Assembly: GCA_023376005.1 (NCBI GenBank)
Contig: CM042145.1
Location: 61,638,100 to 61,702,099 of the forward strand
Source: Doryteuthis pealeii
Taxonomy: Eukaryota; Mollusca; Cephalopoda; Myopsida; Loliginidae
Direction of reading: 5' to 3'
DNA: 64,000 nucleotides
In this document: positions 1 through 13,033 of the stretch, piece by piece
Position numbering within the stretch: the stretch's first letter is position 1
Layout: the number at the start of each line of letters is the position of its first letter
Notes under the pieces: generated by a model
The model's database searches: none
What the model saw: only the letters and a program-made list of their open reading frames with translations
Told to the model about the DNA's origin: nothing
Position numbers and translations under genes: made by a program

Positions 1-104
1 GCATCACAGGTCGCCACCCACGGCTAACATGGGAGTGGGGGTGGGGTCTTGCAGAGATGCAGTTGGTGTATTCTAAAACCCCAGTTGACTGGGCTAATCC
101 TAGT

Positions 105-505
105 GTTCGTTAATTGTATGATCGTTATTTTGCAACACCCTCTGGTTAAAAATGACACCGTCCAAGATGAAATGTAAATCCTGATTATCAGGTGTTGCTT
201 ATTCGCTTAATTCTTATGAGTGCCGTCTCCTCAGCTTAAAAGCGGACCATTCCGTTTATATTATGAAGAAAAGGAAATACTACGCAGAAAAGAATATAAG
301 AAAGAAAGAAGGGCGGAGGGATAGAGTGGGTGAGTGCGGAAGCGATAACGCTAATCTGTTTCAATCGAACAAAAAGAAAAGAGTGGGGTTTAAATCAAGA
401 TTATTATACTTTTGATATTGGACAATTTGGTAATAGCTCTTTAGTAAGCATATCAAACGTTGTAATTAAATTATCATACTGGGGTTTATCCACAGGTCCT
501 GCTAG
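105..505 (+). mobile_element. Helitron, group 2 (CCACAGGTCCTGCTAG end)
   Basis: The 3' end reads TTTATCCACAGGTCCTGCTAG: hairpin remnant, then CTAG at 502-505. The interior matches the group 2 copies at 38280-38723 and 52515-52978 (AAAAATGACACCGTCC, GCGATAACGCTAATC, AAATCAAGATTATTATAC). The 5' end is not sharply defined. The 77-residue open frame inside is chance. Confidence 0.7.
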
Positions 506-567
506 CGAATATAAATATGGTTTTATCCTGGACCACAAATCAAAGCATTTTCATATTACTTAAATAG

Positions 568-690
568 ATTGGTTGGATTTTATAGCATGTGAGCCGTTGG
601 TGGATTTTATAGCATGTGAGCCCCTGGGAGATTTTATAGCATGTGAGCCCCTGGGAGATTTTATAGCATTGAGCCCTGGAGATTTATGCC
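568..690. repeat. Short tandem repeat built from the SINE hairpin edge
   Basis: Four units of about 27 bp (GATTTTATAGCATGTGAGCC plus CCTGGGA). The unit resembles the tail-side half of the SINE hairpin, so the array probably arose by local slippage in a SINE tail. Confidence 0.7.
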
Positions 691-892
691 GATGACCTTT
701 GTCCCTTCTTTGTGGTCGTAATCTATGAAAGTATTTCTATATCATTTCAGGTGTTACTTTTTTGTTCTATTAGAATTGTATATTGTCATTTATTTTACGA
801 CACATCAACCCATATTGGGTTATTTAATGCCGACGAAAAAGAAAACAGTTTATAGAAATATTGTTTGTTTTATTTTGCGTGTCACTAACAAA

Positions 893-1473
893 TGGTTGGT
901 TGGTGGAATTTTACGGCATGTCAACCCTTGTTGGATCACTATGCCGAAGACGATTTTATTTTATTCATTCTTGATGGGTACTCATTTTTTTAAAAACATT
1001 TAAACATGTTTTTCTATTTAATCCATAGATGTGACCAATAGGTACTACCACTCCAGAGTGGACCTGGGAGTAATGGTAATGAAGGAGTACTCCACATTCC
1101 CCAGAACTGGAACCTCACCATCAGATAGAGTATAACGTCATACTTGGGATATAAAGACCCTTATATGTGCTATAAGGCGGTGGCTATGAAAGAAAGATGT
1201 GGGGCTTGCTATGAGGGCAATAGGGTTGGTACAACCATATAGGTTGCAAGGGACTGACGTGACAAGTCGATTGATAAGGGGTCTCTTCGATCATCCGTCT
1301 AGCCTAATTAATGGCAAAAGTAGAGTGTTGCATGCTATGGACTGTTCAGCCACCTGGGTTCCATCCTTAAGCATCACGGGTCGCCACCCACGACCAAAAA
1401 GTGGTCCCATTGGAGGAGTCTTACCCCTCTGCAGAATTTCAGTCGATGTATTCTAAAGCTCCAGTCGACAGGT
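893..1473 (-). mobile_element. Hairpin-tail SINE copy
   Basis: From TGGTTGGTTGGTGGAATTTT and the hairpin to the head AGTCGACAGG, with all internal blocks recognisable. A second copy, reduced to tail and head ends, follows at once (1474-1637). Confidence 0.7.
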
Positions 1474-2527
1474 TTGGTTGGTTTTATGGCATATCAACCT
1501 CGGTCGGTCATTTAATGCCGACAAAGTTTTGAAATAAATTCATTCTTAAGAGATACTCAATTTTCTTAAACACATTGTTCTATTTAACCCACAGGTGAGA
1601 CCCTAACAGGTACTACCACTCCCCAGCCGACAGGGCTGAAATGCGTTTAGATATTTTTTCCTGATAACGCACTCAGGTAACATTTGCCTCTGTTCAGTTC
1701 AAGTCGTCATACTTTTGTCTTTAGAGTCTTCGTTAACGAGTTGATTCCCATTAGAATTAGTTTGGGTGAAGACTCCATTATCTGAACACACAATGCTGCT
1801 TGGACATTAACGAGAGAAGGCATTAGCTAATACAAAGTTAATTTAGTAAGTCAGCCACGCTTTCGCACCGTCGCTTGAGTCCCGATGTGGTTAATCTTTC
1901 AATACACATTTGACAAGTCAATCGGACAGTTTTCCCCCCATTTCGTATTGAAGGCTTTAAAGATTTAACAGGAAAACCCAGACAGAAATATTGGTATGCA
2001 AGTAGACAACTTGTTAGACAATTACTTTTTAAATAACAAGGTTTCGTTAGTTTTACGGCATATCAATCTTCTTGGGGCCATTTAATGCCGAAACAAGTCG
2101 TTTTGATAAAAGTTTTAAAAGATGTTTCAAGTTTTTAATCTCTTCTGGTTTGTAGAAATAATTCATTAACTTTATTTGGTTCGGATTGGTTTGTTTTATG
2201 ATGAAATAATCCCGTGGGTTATTTAATGCCAAAAAACTGTTAGTGTGAAATAAAAGTTGGTACTCAAGTTTCCTTAAATGGTGTCATTTTTATAAATGTA
2301 TTCCGTGGATGTATTTTTATGACAGATTCTTAATCTTTGGCATGTCAACTAGTCTAGGGTTATTTTATCCTTCGAGGGTAGAAAATCGTGTACATTGTAT
2401 GTTTACATTTACATTTTTGTGCAATTGTTTAAGAGTTTTTCTTGGCGGAGGGGTGGGGCTTTTTACGTCATGATATAAAGTATTCCTAATATAGGAATAC
2501 ATTAATACCAGACGGGTTGATATGCCC

Positions 2528-3910
2528 CAAACCAACGGATTTTAATGGCATATTAACCTCAATTGGTCAATTTAATGCCGACAAAGTTTTGAAATAAATT
2601 CATTCTTAATCAAATTTTTTATAGACACTTTTCTATTTAACCCATAGATGGGACCCTAACAGGTACTACCACAACGGGTCAGAGTGGCGATGAAGGGGTG
2701 CTCCACATTCTCCAGAACTGGAACCTCACCATCAGAGTTTAATGTCATACCCAGGACATGAAGACTCCCAGCCACCATCTAGCACCCATATGGTAAAAAG
2801 GGCTTTGGGTTAACATAAGAACAATGGGTTTGGGGCAATCATATTAGGTACTAGGGCTTGACATGGCCAGCCGATTGATCGGAGGGAGCCTCTTCGACCG
2901 CCCGTCTAGCCTAAGTAAGTGTCAAAGTGGAGTGTTGCATGTCAGGGACTGCTCATTACCCCTCTTCAGGGAGGTGCAGTCGGTGTATTCTAACACCCCA
3001 ACCGACAGGGCGTTCTTTTAGGGTATTTGGTGCAGTTGATTGTTTTTTTACAATTAACACTAGACATATTTCCGAGCTCATTTATTCTATCCTAGTAAAA
3101 ATGCCTTGGAGAACACTCATTTTTGTCGGTCATATAAGGAGGGTCATATACGTGCTATGGTTTGACGTGACCAGCCGATTGAACGGAGGGAGCCTCTCAA
3201 ATCATGTGGGGTTATTCAATGCCAAAAACTGTTAGTGTGAAATAAAAGTGGGTCATTTAATGCCGTCAAAATGTTGAAATAACATTAATTCTTAATGGAT
3301 AATCAATTTTGTTTATAAACTCATTTTTCTATTTAACCCATAGATGGGACCCTAACAGATACTACCACTCCGAGTCAGAGTGGTGATAAAGGGGTGCTCC
3401 TCATTCCCCAAACCTCCAGAACTGGAACTTCAGTCAGATAGTTTAACGTCATTCATAAGACATGGAGACCCTCTGCCACCACATTCTAGCACCCATATGA
3501 TAAAATTGGTTGGGGTTCCCTAAGGACAACAGGGTTGGGGTAATTATATAGATGCTAGGGCTTGGCACCGTCAGCCGATTGAGGCCTCTCCGACCGACCG
3601 TCTAGCCTAAGTAAGGGTCAAAGTGGAGTGTTGCATGTCAGGGACTGCTCATTCGCCAGGATTCCGTCCTTAAGCATCACAGGTCGCCACCCACGGCCAA
3701 CAGATAGCCCTATTGGGGGGTCCTTACCCCTCTGCAGTGATGCAGTCGATGTATTCTAACACCCCACCGACAGGACGCTCTTTTGGGGTATCTGATCCTG
3801 TGCAGTTGATAGTTTTTAGCAACAACACTAGACGTATTTCCGAGCTCATTTATTGCATCCCTAGTAAAAATGCCTTGAGAACATTCATCTTGCGTCAGTT
3901 CCTTCAAATT
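2528..3910 (-). repeat. Two tandem copies of SINE plus adjoining spacer
   Basis: The SINE copy ending near 3013 and the copy ending near 3773 are each followed by the same spacer (CGAGCTCATTTATTCTATCC, then AAAAATGCCTTGGAGAACA). The spacer is therefore part of a duplicated block and not unique DNA. The AAAATGCCTTGGAGAACA stretch also occurs near 51615. Confidence 0.6.
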
Positions 3911-4752
3911 ATATAGGAACTATGGTTTGACGTGACCAGTCGAGGGAGCCTCTCCGACCACCTGTCTAGTGGTGCTCCACATTCCCCAAACCTCCAAAAC
4001 TGGAACCTCACCATCGGATAGAGTTTAACGTCATTCCCAGGACATGTAGACCCTCAGCCACCGCCTTCTAGCACCCATATGATAAAAAGGGTTGGGACTT
4101 GCCATGAGGACAATAGGGTTGGGGCAATCATATAGGTGCTAGGGCTTGACGTGACCAGCCGATTGATCGGAGGGGGCCTCTCCGACCGCCCGTCTAGCCC
4201 GGGAAAGGGAGTATTGCAGTCCATGGACTGCTCATCCACCTGGGTTCTATCCTTAAGCGTCACCACCTACGGCCAACAGGGGGCCCCATTGGGGGAGTCT
4301 TGCCCCTCTGCAGAGGTGCAGTTGGTGCATTCTAACCCCTCAGCCGACAGGGCGTTGGTTTTGTTTGTTTTACGGCAAATTAACCTCAATGGGTCATTTA
4401 ATGCCGATAAAGTTTTGAAATGAATTTATTCTTAATGGATACTTATAAACATATTTTCCTATTTAACTCCTAGATTGAACCCTAACGGGTACTACCACTC
4501 CGGGTCAGAGTAGATCAGAGAGCAATGGTGATAACTGCCTTCTAGAACCCATATGATAAAAATGGGGCAATCATATTAGGTGTTAGGCTTGACATGACCA
4601 GCTGGTTGATCGGAGGGGGCCTCTCAGACCGCCCGTCTAGACTAAGTTGGGAGTTTCAGGTCATGGACTGCTCATCCCCAGGGTTCAGTCCTTAAGCAAT
4701 CTTGGGTCGCCACCGACGGCCAACAGATAGGTCTTACCCTTCTGCAGAGGTG

Positions 4753-5203
4753 CGGTCGGTAATGGGTACTTAATTATTTAAGCACATTTTGAGCTGTTTT
4801 TCTATTTAACTCATAGATAGGACTCTAATAGGTTGTAGTAACACCACCCCCGATTGATCGGAACTGATTTGTTTGACCGATCGTCTGTTTAGCCAAGTAA
4901 GATGCTAAAAGTGGAGTGCTGTAAGTGACGTGACCACTAAACCAACAGTTTCACAGACTTCTCAGTCGCTAGGATTCCGTCCTCAAGCATCACCACCCAC
5001 AGCCAACAAGTTGTCACATTGGAGGGGTCTTACATCTCTAAAATAGGTATAATCGGCGCATTCTACAGCCCCACCGACAGGGTGGGTGTGAAGATATAGA
5101 ACTCATACTACATTCCATTCGTTGGTCTGTATTTCGCACTCGCTGAGAATTTTTGCTAAAATAACCCAGGAAAGATCAGGTGAAGGGATTTGTGGGTGGT
5201 TGG
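4753..5203. repeat. Duplicated block, partner of 9455-9889
   Basis: About 450 bp almost identical to 9455-9889, from GGGTACTTAATTATTTAAGC through AGTTTCACAGACTTCTCAGT to GGGTGGTTGGTTGG. Both blocks end at the tail of a different SINE copy, so the block was copied before or together with those insertions. Confidence 0.75.
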
Positions 5204-5548
5204 TTGGATTTTACGGCATGTCAACCCTTGTTGGGTTATTTTATGCCGAAGACGTTTTATTATATTCATTCTTGATGGGTGCCTTAAATTTTAAACACTT
5301 TTTTCATTTAACACAAAGATGTGACCCAAACAGGAACTATCATTCGAGGTCAAATGACCTGAGAGTAATGGAGATGAAGGTGTACTCCATATTCCCCAGA
5401 TTCTCCAGAACTGGAACTTCAAATATCTTAACGTCATACCCAGGACAACAAGATCCCCAGCCACCGCTTTATAGCACATGTGATAAAAAAAAAAAGGTTG
5501 AGGCTTAATAGATTTAAATTTCCTAAATGGTAAAAAGCAATCTAAGGT

Positions 5549-5933
5549 GGGTAATTCCATGTCAAATCATCTAGGCCATGTCACGCTAATCCGTGCCACA
5601 TCGGGATATTGATCTTGCTAGGTTAAATCAGAAATCATCAATAACTTAAAATTGGTTCACCTAAAACTTTTCATAGCATTTTTAGATTTCATGGGTAAAA
5701 ATGCTTTTATAAAAAAATTAAAAAAAGTAGGAGTAGGGAAGCTGTAGAACTCATTTTACAGACAAAATTAGATTACAAAAAGTTGCCATTTTTCGCCAAT
5801 CCCACCAAATTTGGAGAGCTAAAAATTGGCATAACTAATGTTAACAGTCCACCTCTTGACAACATTTTAGAAAAATTGAAGGCGGTGGGTGACAATTTTA
5901 TTTTTTTCTGGATGATTTGACATGGAATTACCC
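5549..5933. mobile_element. MITE with perfect 23-bp terminal inverted repeats
   Basis: The left end GGGTAATTCCATGTCAAATC (continuing ATC) at 5549-5571 is the exact reverse complement of 5911-5933. The interior is AT-rich with no coding. AGGT flanks both sides (5545-5548 and 5934-5937), a possible 4-bp target duplication. The right flank is SINE sequence, so it inserted into a SINE copy. Superfamily not recognised. Confidence 0.8.
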
Positions 5934-8544
5934 AGGTACTACTACTCCGGGTCTTAGTAGACCTGGGAGTAATTGCAATAAATAGACACTCCACTCCCAG
6001 AACAGGAGCCTCACAGATACAGTTTAGTATCATACTAAGGCTGGTTGGTTGGATTTTACGGCATGTCAACCCTTGTTGGGTTATTTTATGCCAAATATTC
6101 TTATTGATAATTCATTTTTTTTTAAAGATTTTTCATCTATCTAACCCATAATTGGACCCTAACAGGTACTACCACTCCGGATCAGCGGACCTGGGAGTAA
6201 TGGCAATGAAGGGGTGCTCCACTTTCTTTGGAGATCTAGAATTGGAACTTCACCATTAGATACAGTTTAACGTCATATACAGAATACATACCAAGATTGA
6301 CCTTTTGGGGAAATCAGTCAGCGTGTGGAGTGTTACACGTCATGGATTGCTCGTCCAGCAGGATTCCGTCCTTAAGCATCACGGGTCGCGATCGGTGTAT
6401 TCTAAAGCCCCAGCCGACAGTAATATGGTTGGGACAATCATAACGCAATAAGTCCTGGGGCTAACTAATAAAACAACTTCTAGGAAAAATTCGACTTTAT
6501 TCATCAACAGTCTTGTCTTGGTGAAAGAGCACTTGGTGAAAGACCCGCCGATTGATCGGAGGGGGTCTCTCCGACTGTCCGTCTAGCCTAAGTAAGGGTA
6601 TAAGTGGGGTGTTGCAGGTCATGGACTGCTCATCCACCAAGACTCCATCCTTAAGCATCACACGTAGCCACCCACGGCTAACAGGTGGCCTCATTTGGGG
6701 GAGATTGGGACAGTCATAAGTGCTATGGTTTGACATGACTAGCCGATTGATCGGAGGTGGCACTCTCCGACCGCCGTCTACCTTAAAGGACTTTGGAGAA
6801 GAAAAAAAGCAAGAAAATATTTTCATTATTTTCTGTCGTGAAAAAAAAATGAGAAGCTAATAAGGTTTATAGGTACAGAAGTTGAATAAAGCAATAAAAA
6901 GCGAATTCATTGGAACTTCTTTGGTTTCGTTTAATGGCATATAAACCCTGGGGGTTATTTAATGCCAACTATTTATAATATATATATATAATATAATGGA
7001 GCTTCCTTGGAAGCTGTTTCTTTCCTTCGATGTTCAGGAGTATCGTTAAATATTCAGAAAATAAACTTAGGAGATTGGTTAGTTGGATTTTACGGTATGT
7101 CAACCCTTGTTGGGTTATTTTATGCCAAAAACATTCTATTTAGTCTTTTGGGGTTTTGTTTTTTTCAAAATCAATTTTTTCTAAAAAAAATTTAAGTTAA
7201 TTTTTCTATTTAACCCATAACTGGGACACTAGCAGGTGCTACAACTCCGTGTCAGAGTGGACCTGGGGGTAATCTACATTTCCCAGTGCTCTAGTATTGT
7301 AACTTCACTATCAGATAATATCTGGGTATGAAGTAAAACTAAGACTCACAGCCACCGCATTCCAGCATGTATATGATAAAAAGGGGGGGAGGCTTGCCTT
7401 AAGGGCAATAGGGTTGGGACAAGTAGGTTTGGTTTACGGCATATCAACCGCAGTGGGTCATTTAATACCGATAAAGTTTTGAAATAAATTCATTCTTAAT
7501 GAATACTCAATTTTGTTTATAAACTCATAAGCCGATTGATCGGAAGGGGAACACCCCCACCCCCGACTGACCGTCTAGCCCAAGTAAGGGCCAAAGTGGA
7601 GTGTTGCAGGTCATGGACTGCTCAACCGCCTGTTCCATCCTTGAGCATCACGGGTCGCCACATACGGCCAGCAGGTGGCCCAATTGGGGGAGTATTACCC
7701 CTCTGCAGAGGTACAGTCGGTGTATTCTAAAGTCCCAGATGACAGGGCTACCAATTTAATTGGGAAATACTAAGAGGAAGACTTTACTTTGGTAGAACAA
7801 GGTTACTCAAACTGTATACTATGATTTGGTTGGTTGATTAGGTTTTACGGCATGTCAACTCATGTTGGGTTATTTTATGCCGAAGATGCTTTCTTTTATT
7901 CATTTTTTAACTTAATTTTTTTTTCAAAATCATTTTTGTATTTAACCGATAGATGGAACTCTAACAGGTACTACCACACTGGATAAAAGTGGACCTGGGA
8001 GTAATGGTGATGAAGGTGTACTCTACTTTCTCCAGAGCTCCAGATTTGGAAGTTCAGTTAAACGTCATACCCTGGACACCAAGATCCTTGGCCATACCTT
8101 CTAGCACATATAAAGGTTGGGACAATCATATAAGTGCTAGTGCTTGACGTGACCAGACGATTGATCAGAAGGGCACCCGTCTCGCCTAAATAAGACTCAA
8201 CGTGAAGTGTTGCATGTCATGGATTGCTCAGCCACCAGGGTTCCATCACGGGTCGCCACCCACGGCCAACGGGTGGCCTCAGTGCGGGGGTGGGGTCTTA
8301 TCACTCTGCAGAGGTGCAGTCGGTGTATTCTAGAGTCCCAGTCGACAAGGGAGTTTTTTCCGCTGGCTTCACCCAAAAATTCGTGAAACGTGCGGATTCT
8401 TCTAGCCATGTCAGTCTCCCGAATTGAGTACTCATTCACCGGCGGGAGGGTCAAAATGTAGGTACTGGACATGTATACTGAAAAGGGGGAGGTCCCCTTA
8501 AAAAAATTGTGATATTGTAAAAAGTATCTGGTACCTCTAATGGA

Positions 8545-9186
8545 TTGGTTGGTTGGTTGGGTTTTACGGCATGTTAACCCCTTGGGTTATTTTATGCCGA
8601 ATACTTCTATTGGTAATTTGGTATTCAAAAATGTTTAAAGCCGACAAGGTTTTGAAATAACTTCATTTTTAATGGATAATACAATTTTGTTTATGAACTC
8701 ATGTTTTCTATTTAACCCATAGATGGGACCCTAACAGGTACTACCACTCCGGGTCAGAGTGCACCAGGGAGCCACGGTGATGAAGGGGTTCTCCACATTC
8801 CCCAAACCTCCAAAACTGGAACCTCACCATCAGATAGAGTTTAACGTCATTCCCAGGACATGTAGACACGCAGCCACTGCCTTCTAGCACCCATATGATA
8901 AAAAGGGGTTGGGACTTGCCGTACGGGCAATAGGGTTGGGAAAATCATATAGGTGCTAGGGCTTGACATGACCAACCGATTGATCAAAGAGAGCCCCTTC
9001 CGACTGCCCGTCTAGCCAAAGAGGGCCAAAGTGGAGTATTGCAGGCCATGGACTGCTCAGCCACCTGGGTTCTATCCTTAAGCATCACGGGTCGCCACCC
9101 ACGGCTAACAGGTGGCCCTATTGGGGGAGTCTTACCCCTCTGCAGTGGTGCAGTCGGTGCATTCTAACGCCCCACCGACAGGGCGG
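8545..9186 (-). mobile_element. Hairpin-tail SINE, complete copy with 12-bp target duplication
   Basis: The copy is flanked by perfect direct repeats ACCTCTAATGGA at 8533-8544 and 9187-9198. This fixes the element ends: tail TTGGTTGGTTGGG next to the hairpin on the left, head CACCGACAGGGCGG on the right. It is 642 bp. The tail side carries an extra fragment (about 8580-8640) that looks like a partial second tail. Confidence 0.85.
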
Positions 9187-9454
9187 ACCTCTAATGGAGG
9201 CGTCTTCATTCATGAAATGAGGTAACCAAGCGGGGACGCCCTTGACATGACCAACCGATTGATCAGAGGGAGCCCCCTCAGACTGCCCATCTAATCTAAG
9301 TTAGGGCCAAAGGGGAATGTTGCGAGCCATAGACTGCTCAGCCACCAGGTTTGGTTTGGTTTTACGCCATATCAACCTCACGGGTCGCCACCGACGGCTA
9401 ATAGGTAGCCCCATTTAGGAGGTTGGTCTTACCTTTCCCCAGAGGTGCAGTCCG

Positions 9455-9889
9455 TGATGGGTACTGAATTATTTAAGCACATTTTTAGCTGTTTTCTATT
9501 TAACTCATAGATAGGACTAATAGGTTGTAGTAACACCACCCCCGATTGATCGGAACCGATTTGTTTGACCGATCGTCTGTTTAGCCAAGTAAGGTGCTAA
9601 AAGTGGAGTGACCACTAAACCAACAGTTTCACGGACTTCTCAGTCGCTAGGATTCCGTCCTCAAGCATCACCACCCACGGCCAACAGGTTGTCACATTGG
9701 AGGGGTCTTACACCTCTTAATAGGTATAATCGGTGCATTCTACAGCCCCACCGACAGAGTGGGTGTGAAGATATAGAACTCATACTACATTCCATTCGTT
9801 GGTCTGTATTTCACACTCGCTGAGAATTTTTGCTTAAATAACAAGAGAAAGATCAGGTGAAGGGATGTGTGGGTGGTTGGTTGGTTTGG
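9455..9889. repeat. Duplicated block, partner of 4753-5203
   Basis: Second copy of the block described at 4753-5203, with small deletions. It ends at GGGTGGTTGGTTGGTTTGG, where the next SINE hairpin starts. Confidence 0.75.
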
Positions 9890-11094
9890 TGGCATATCAA
9901 CCTCAGTGGGTCATTTAATGCCAATAAAGTTTTGAAATAAATCAATTCTTAATGGATAATACAATTTTTTTATAATAAATTTTTCTATTTAACCCATAGA
10001 TGGGACCCTAACAGATACTACCACTCCGGATCAGAGTGGACCAGGGAGCAATGGTAATGAAGGGGTTCTCCACAGTCCCCAAACCTTCAAAACTGGAACC
10101 TCGCCATCAGATAGAGTTTAACGTCATTCCCATGACATGTAGACCCTCAGTCACCGCCTTCTAGCACCCATATGATAAAAAGGGTTGGGGCTTGCCATAA
10201 GGGCGGTAGGGTTGGGGCAATCATATAGGTGTTAGGGCTTGACGTGACCAGCCGATTGATCGGAGGGGGCCTCTCCGACCTCCCGTCTAGCCCAAGATAG
10301 GGCCAAAGTGGAGTATTGCAAGTCATGAACTGCTCATCCACCTGGGTTCTATCCTTAAGCATTACGGGTCGCCACCAATGGCCAACAGGTGGCTGAGCCA
10401 CCAGGGTTCCATCCTTAAGCATCCCGGTTCACCACCCACGGCCAACAAGTTTGTTTGCTTTGTTTTACCACGGTGGGTCATTTAATGCCGGCAAAGTTAT
10501 GAAAGATTCGTAGCGATAGTTTGGAAGAGTTTTTTAAACTCAATTTGTTTTGGAAACAAATTTTCTATTTAACCCATAGATGGGACCCCCACCGGTACCA
10601 CTACTCCGGCTCAGAATAGAGTTGGGAGAAAGTCGAGCCTAAGTATGTGCTAGGGTGGAGTGTTGCATGTTATGGAATGCTCAGCCACCTGGGTTCCATC
10701 CTTAAGCATCACGGTTCGCTACCAACGGCCAACAGGTGTCCCAATTGCGGGAAGTCTACCCTTCTGCAGTAGGTGTGTTCTAAAACCCCAGCCTACTGGA
10801 CTGGATACTTTTAGTACTCTTACATAAAACAGACAAGTTTGATGATTTTTCAATACGAATATGGAAAATGAAAGAATCAGCTGTTTAGGAGACTCAATAT
10901 AAATCCGTTTTTATCGCTTTATTCAAGTAAGTTTTTTATTAAAAGCCTATCAGTTGTGCACACGTTCTGATCATACGTGGAGAACGCACATTTTATCTCA
11001 TGATAGAACATGCTTTTTTTTCGCAATACAAATTAGCCTTAGTTTATCAGCACCATCTCATTCAATAAATAAGATTGAAGGCCTTTTCGATATA

Positions 11095-11585
11095 TCTCTA
11101 CACATAATGGAGATTCGGTGTCTGGAACCTAAACTACGTCACAATACCCGCAGGAATTGCGTAAGTTTATCAATGAGCATTTAATTTATTGTCAAAACCA
11201 TTAATACATAGAATAAAGAACGACCCTGTATCATATATACTCAAATTAAGAATGCAATATTCAAATATCTATGTTGTTAAGACAAGTTTTAACAAATACA
11301 TTGCAGGTATTATTGATTTATGTATAGTTTGTTTTATTTTAATATATATTCAAAGTTATCTAATGTAGAGAGTTTTACGAGAAAATTATTTTCAAACAAG
11401 AAATAGTCATATAATGTTTATCATACGTCGAAAAAAAAAAAAAAAAAAAAAAAAATTATCTCCCCTCATAATTTTTTTTTTACTAAAGATAAAAAAAAAC
11501 GGTTTTGACGCCCCCAGAAGAAAAACTTTAAATATCTGAATTAATTTGAGTTTACATATTCGAAATTTGGTTTAATTAGATAGAA
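11095..11585 (+). mobile_element. Helitron-like element, group 1, degraded
   Basis: Starts TCTCTACACATAATGGAGATTC after A, and continues with GTAAGTTTATCAATGAGCAT, TACATAGAATAAAGAACGAC and TTTTGACGCCCCC, as in 53001-53500. A poly(A) run at 11431-11453 replaces part of the interior. The 3' end is unclear. Confidence 0.6.
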
Positions 11586-12017
11586 AACATAGGAATTTTG
11601 ACAGGACGTCATACCCAGGACATAAAGACCCTTAGCCACAGTCTTCTAGCACCCATATGATAAAAAGGGTTGGGGCTTACCATAAGGGCAATAGGGTTGT
11701 GGCAATCATATAGATGCTAGTGCTTGATTGATCGGAGGTGGCTTCTCCGACCACCCGTCTAGCTCAAGTAAGGGCCAAAGTGTTTTTAAGTAAGAGTGAG
11801 AAAATTTAAATATATTGTGAAGGTTAAAGGGTTTTTCACATACAAACTCAAATTTGGATTTGTTTTAAGAATCAAATGACGTTTCTTCTATTTCATGCGA
11901 GACTAGAGTATCCGGTTGCTAATAGTTTCAGTCACTAGGATTACAATGTCCAGCAAAGCTATCTTCTAATGTTTGGGAAATTTATCCGCGATAAAGTTTC
12001 GAGGTAAGTTTGGCTTG

Positions 12018-12644
12018 GTTGATTGGGTTTTACGGCATGTCCACCCCTTGGTTATTTTATGCCGAATACTTCTATTGGTAAAAAAAAATGTTTAATGCTA
12101 ACAAAGTTTTGAAATACATTCATTTTTAATGGATAATACAATTTTGTTTATAAACTCAGGTTTTCTATTTAACCCATAGATGGGACCCTATCAGGTACTA
12201 CCACTCCGGGTCAGAGTGGACCAGGGAGCAATGGTGATGATGGGGTGCTACACATTCCCCAAACCTCCAAAATTGGAACCTCACCATCAGATAGAGTTTA
12301 ACGTCATTCCCAGGACATGTAGACCCGCAGCCACCGCCTTCTAGCACCCATATGATAAAAAGTGTTGGGGCTTGCCATAAGGGCAATAGGGTTGGGAAAA
12401 TCATATAGGTGCTAGGGTTTAATGTGACCAGCCGATTGATCGGAGGGGGCCTCTCCGACCGCCCGTCTAGCCCAAGATAGGACCAAAGTGGAGTATTGCA
12501 AGTCTTTAACTGCTCATTCACCTGGGCTCTATCCTTAAGCAACACGGGTCACCACCCACGGCCAACAGGTGGCCCAACTGGGGGAGTCTTACCCCTCTGC
12601 AGAGGTGCAGTCGGTGCATTCTAACGCCCCAGCCGACAGGGCGG
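12018..12644 (-). mobile_element. Hairpin-tail SINE, complete copy inserted at another copy's tail
   Basis: Flanked by perfect 12-bp repeats AAGTTTGGCTTG at 12006-12017 and 12645-12656. The right-hand flank runs on into ATTTACGGCATATC, the hairpin of a neighbouring copy, so this element inserted right beside that hairpin. 627 bp. It carries the recurrent minus-strand open frame (12198-12545). Confidence 0.85.
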
Positions 12645-12656
12645 AAGTTTGGCTTG

Positions 12657-13033
12657 ATTTACGGCATATCAAACACGGTGGGTCATTTCATGCCGGCTAA
12701 GTTTTGAAAGATTTGTAGCGATAATTCCTAAACGCCATTTTAAAAACAAATTTCTATTTAACCCATAGATAAGACCCTAACAGGTACTACCACTCCGGGT
12801 CAAAGTGGACCTGGGAGCAATGGTGATGAAGGGGTGCTCCATATTCCCCAGACCTCCAGTCCATCAACCCTAAGGGTCAAAGTGGAGTGTTGCAGGTCAT
12901 GGAGTACTCAGTCACTAGGATTCCGTCCTTAAGCATCACGGGTTGCTACCCACAGCCAACAGGTGGCTCTATTGGGGGTCTTACCCCTCTGAAGAGGTAC
13001 AGTCGGTGTATTCTAACGCCCCAACCGACTGGG
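12657..13033 (-). mobile_element. Hairpin-tail SINE copy, internally deleted
   Basis: Hairpin at the left, head CCAACCGACTGGGC at the right. The middle (the CACCCATATGATAAAAAGG to CCGATTGATCGG part) is missing. Its tail was the insertion target of the copy at 12018-12644. Confidence 0.7.

Noticed and set aside
330..563. 77-codon plus-strand open frame near the left edge
   Set aside because: It lies inside a group 2 Helitron and ends beyond its terminus; no homology-like motif.
893..940. Helitron 3' end, because of the hairpin near the SINE terminus
   Set aside because: No CTRR follows the hairpin, and copies are flanked by target duplications, which Helitrons do not make.
1199..1456. Open frames across the SINE array as candidate small genes
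   Set aside because: They are the same SINE text translated in whichever frame happens to be open; they change frame from copy to copy.
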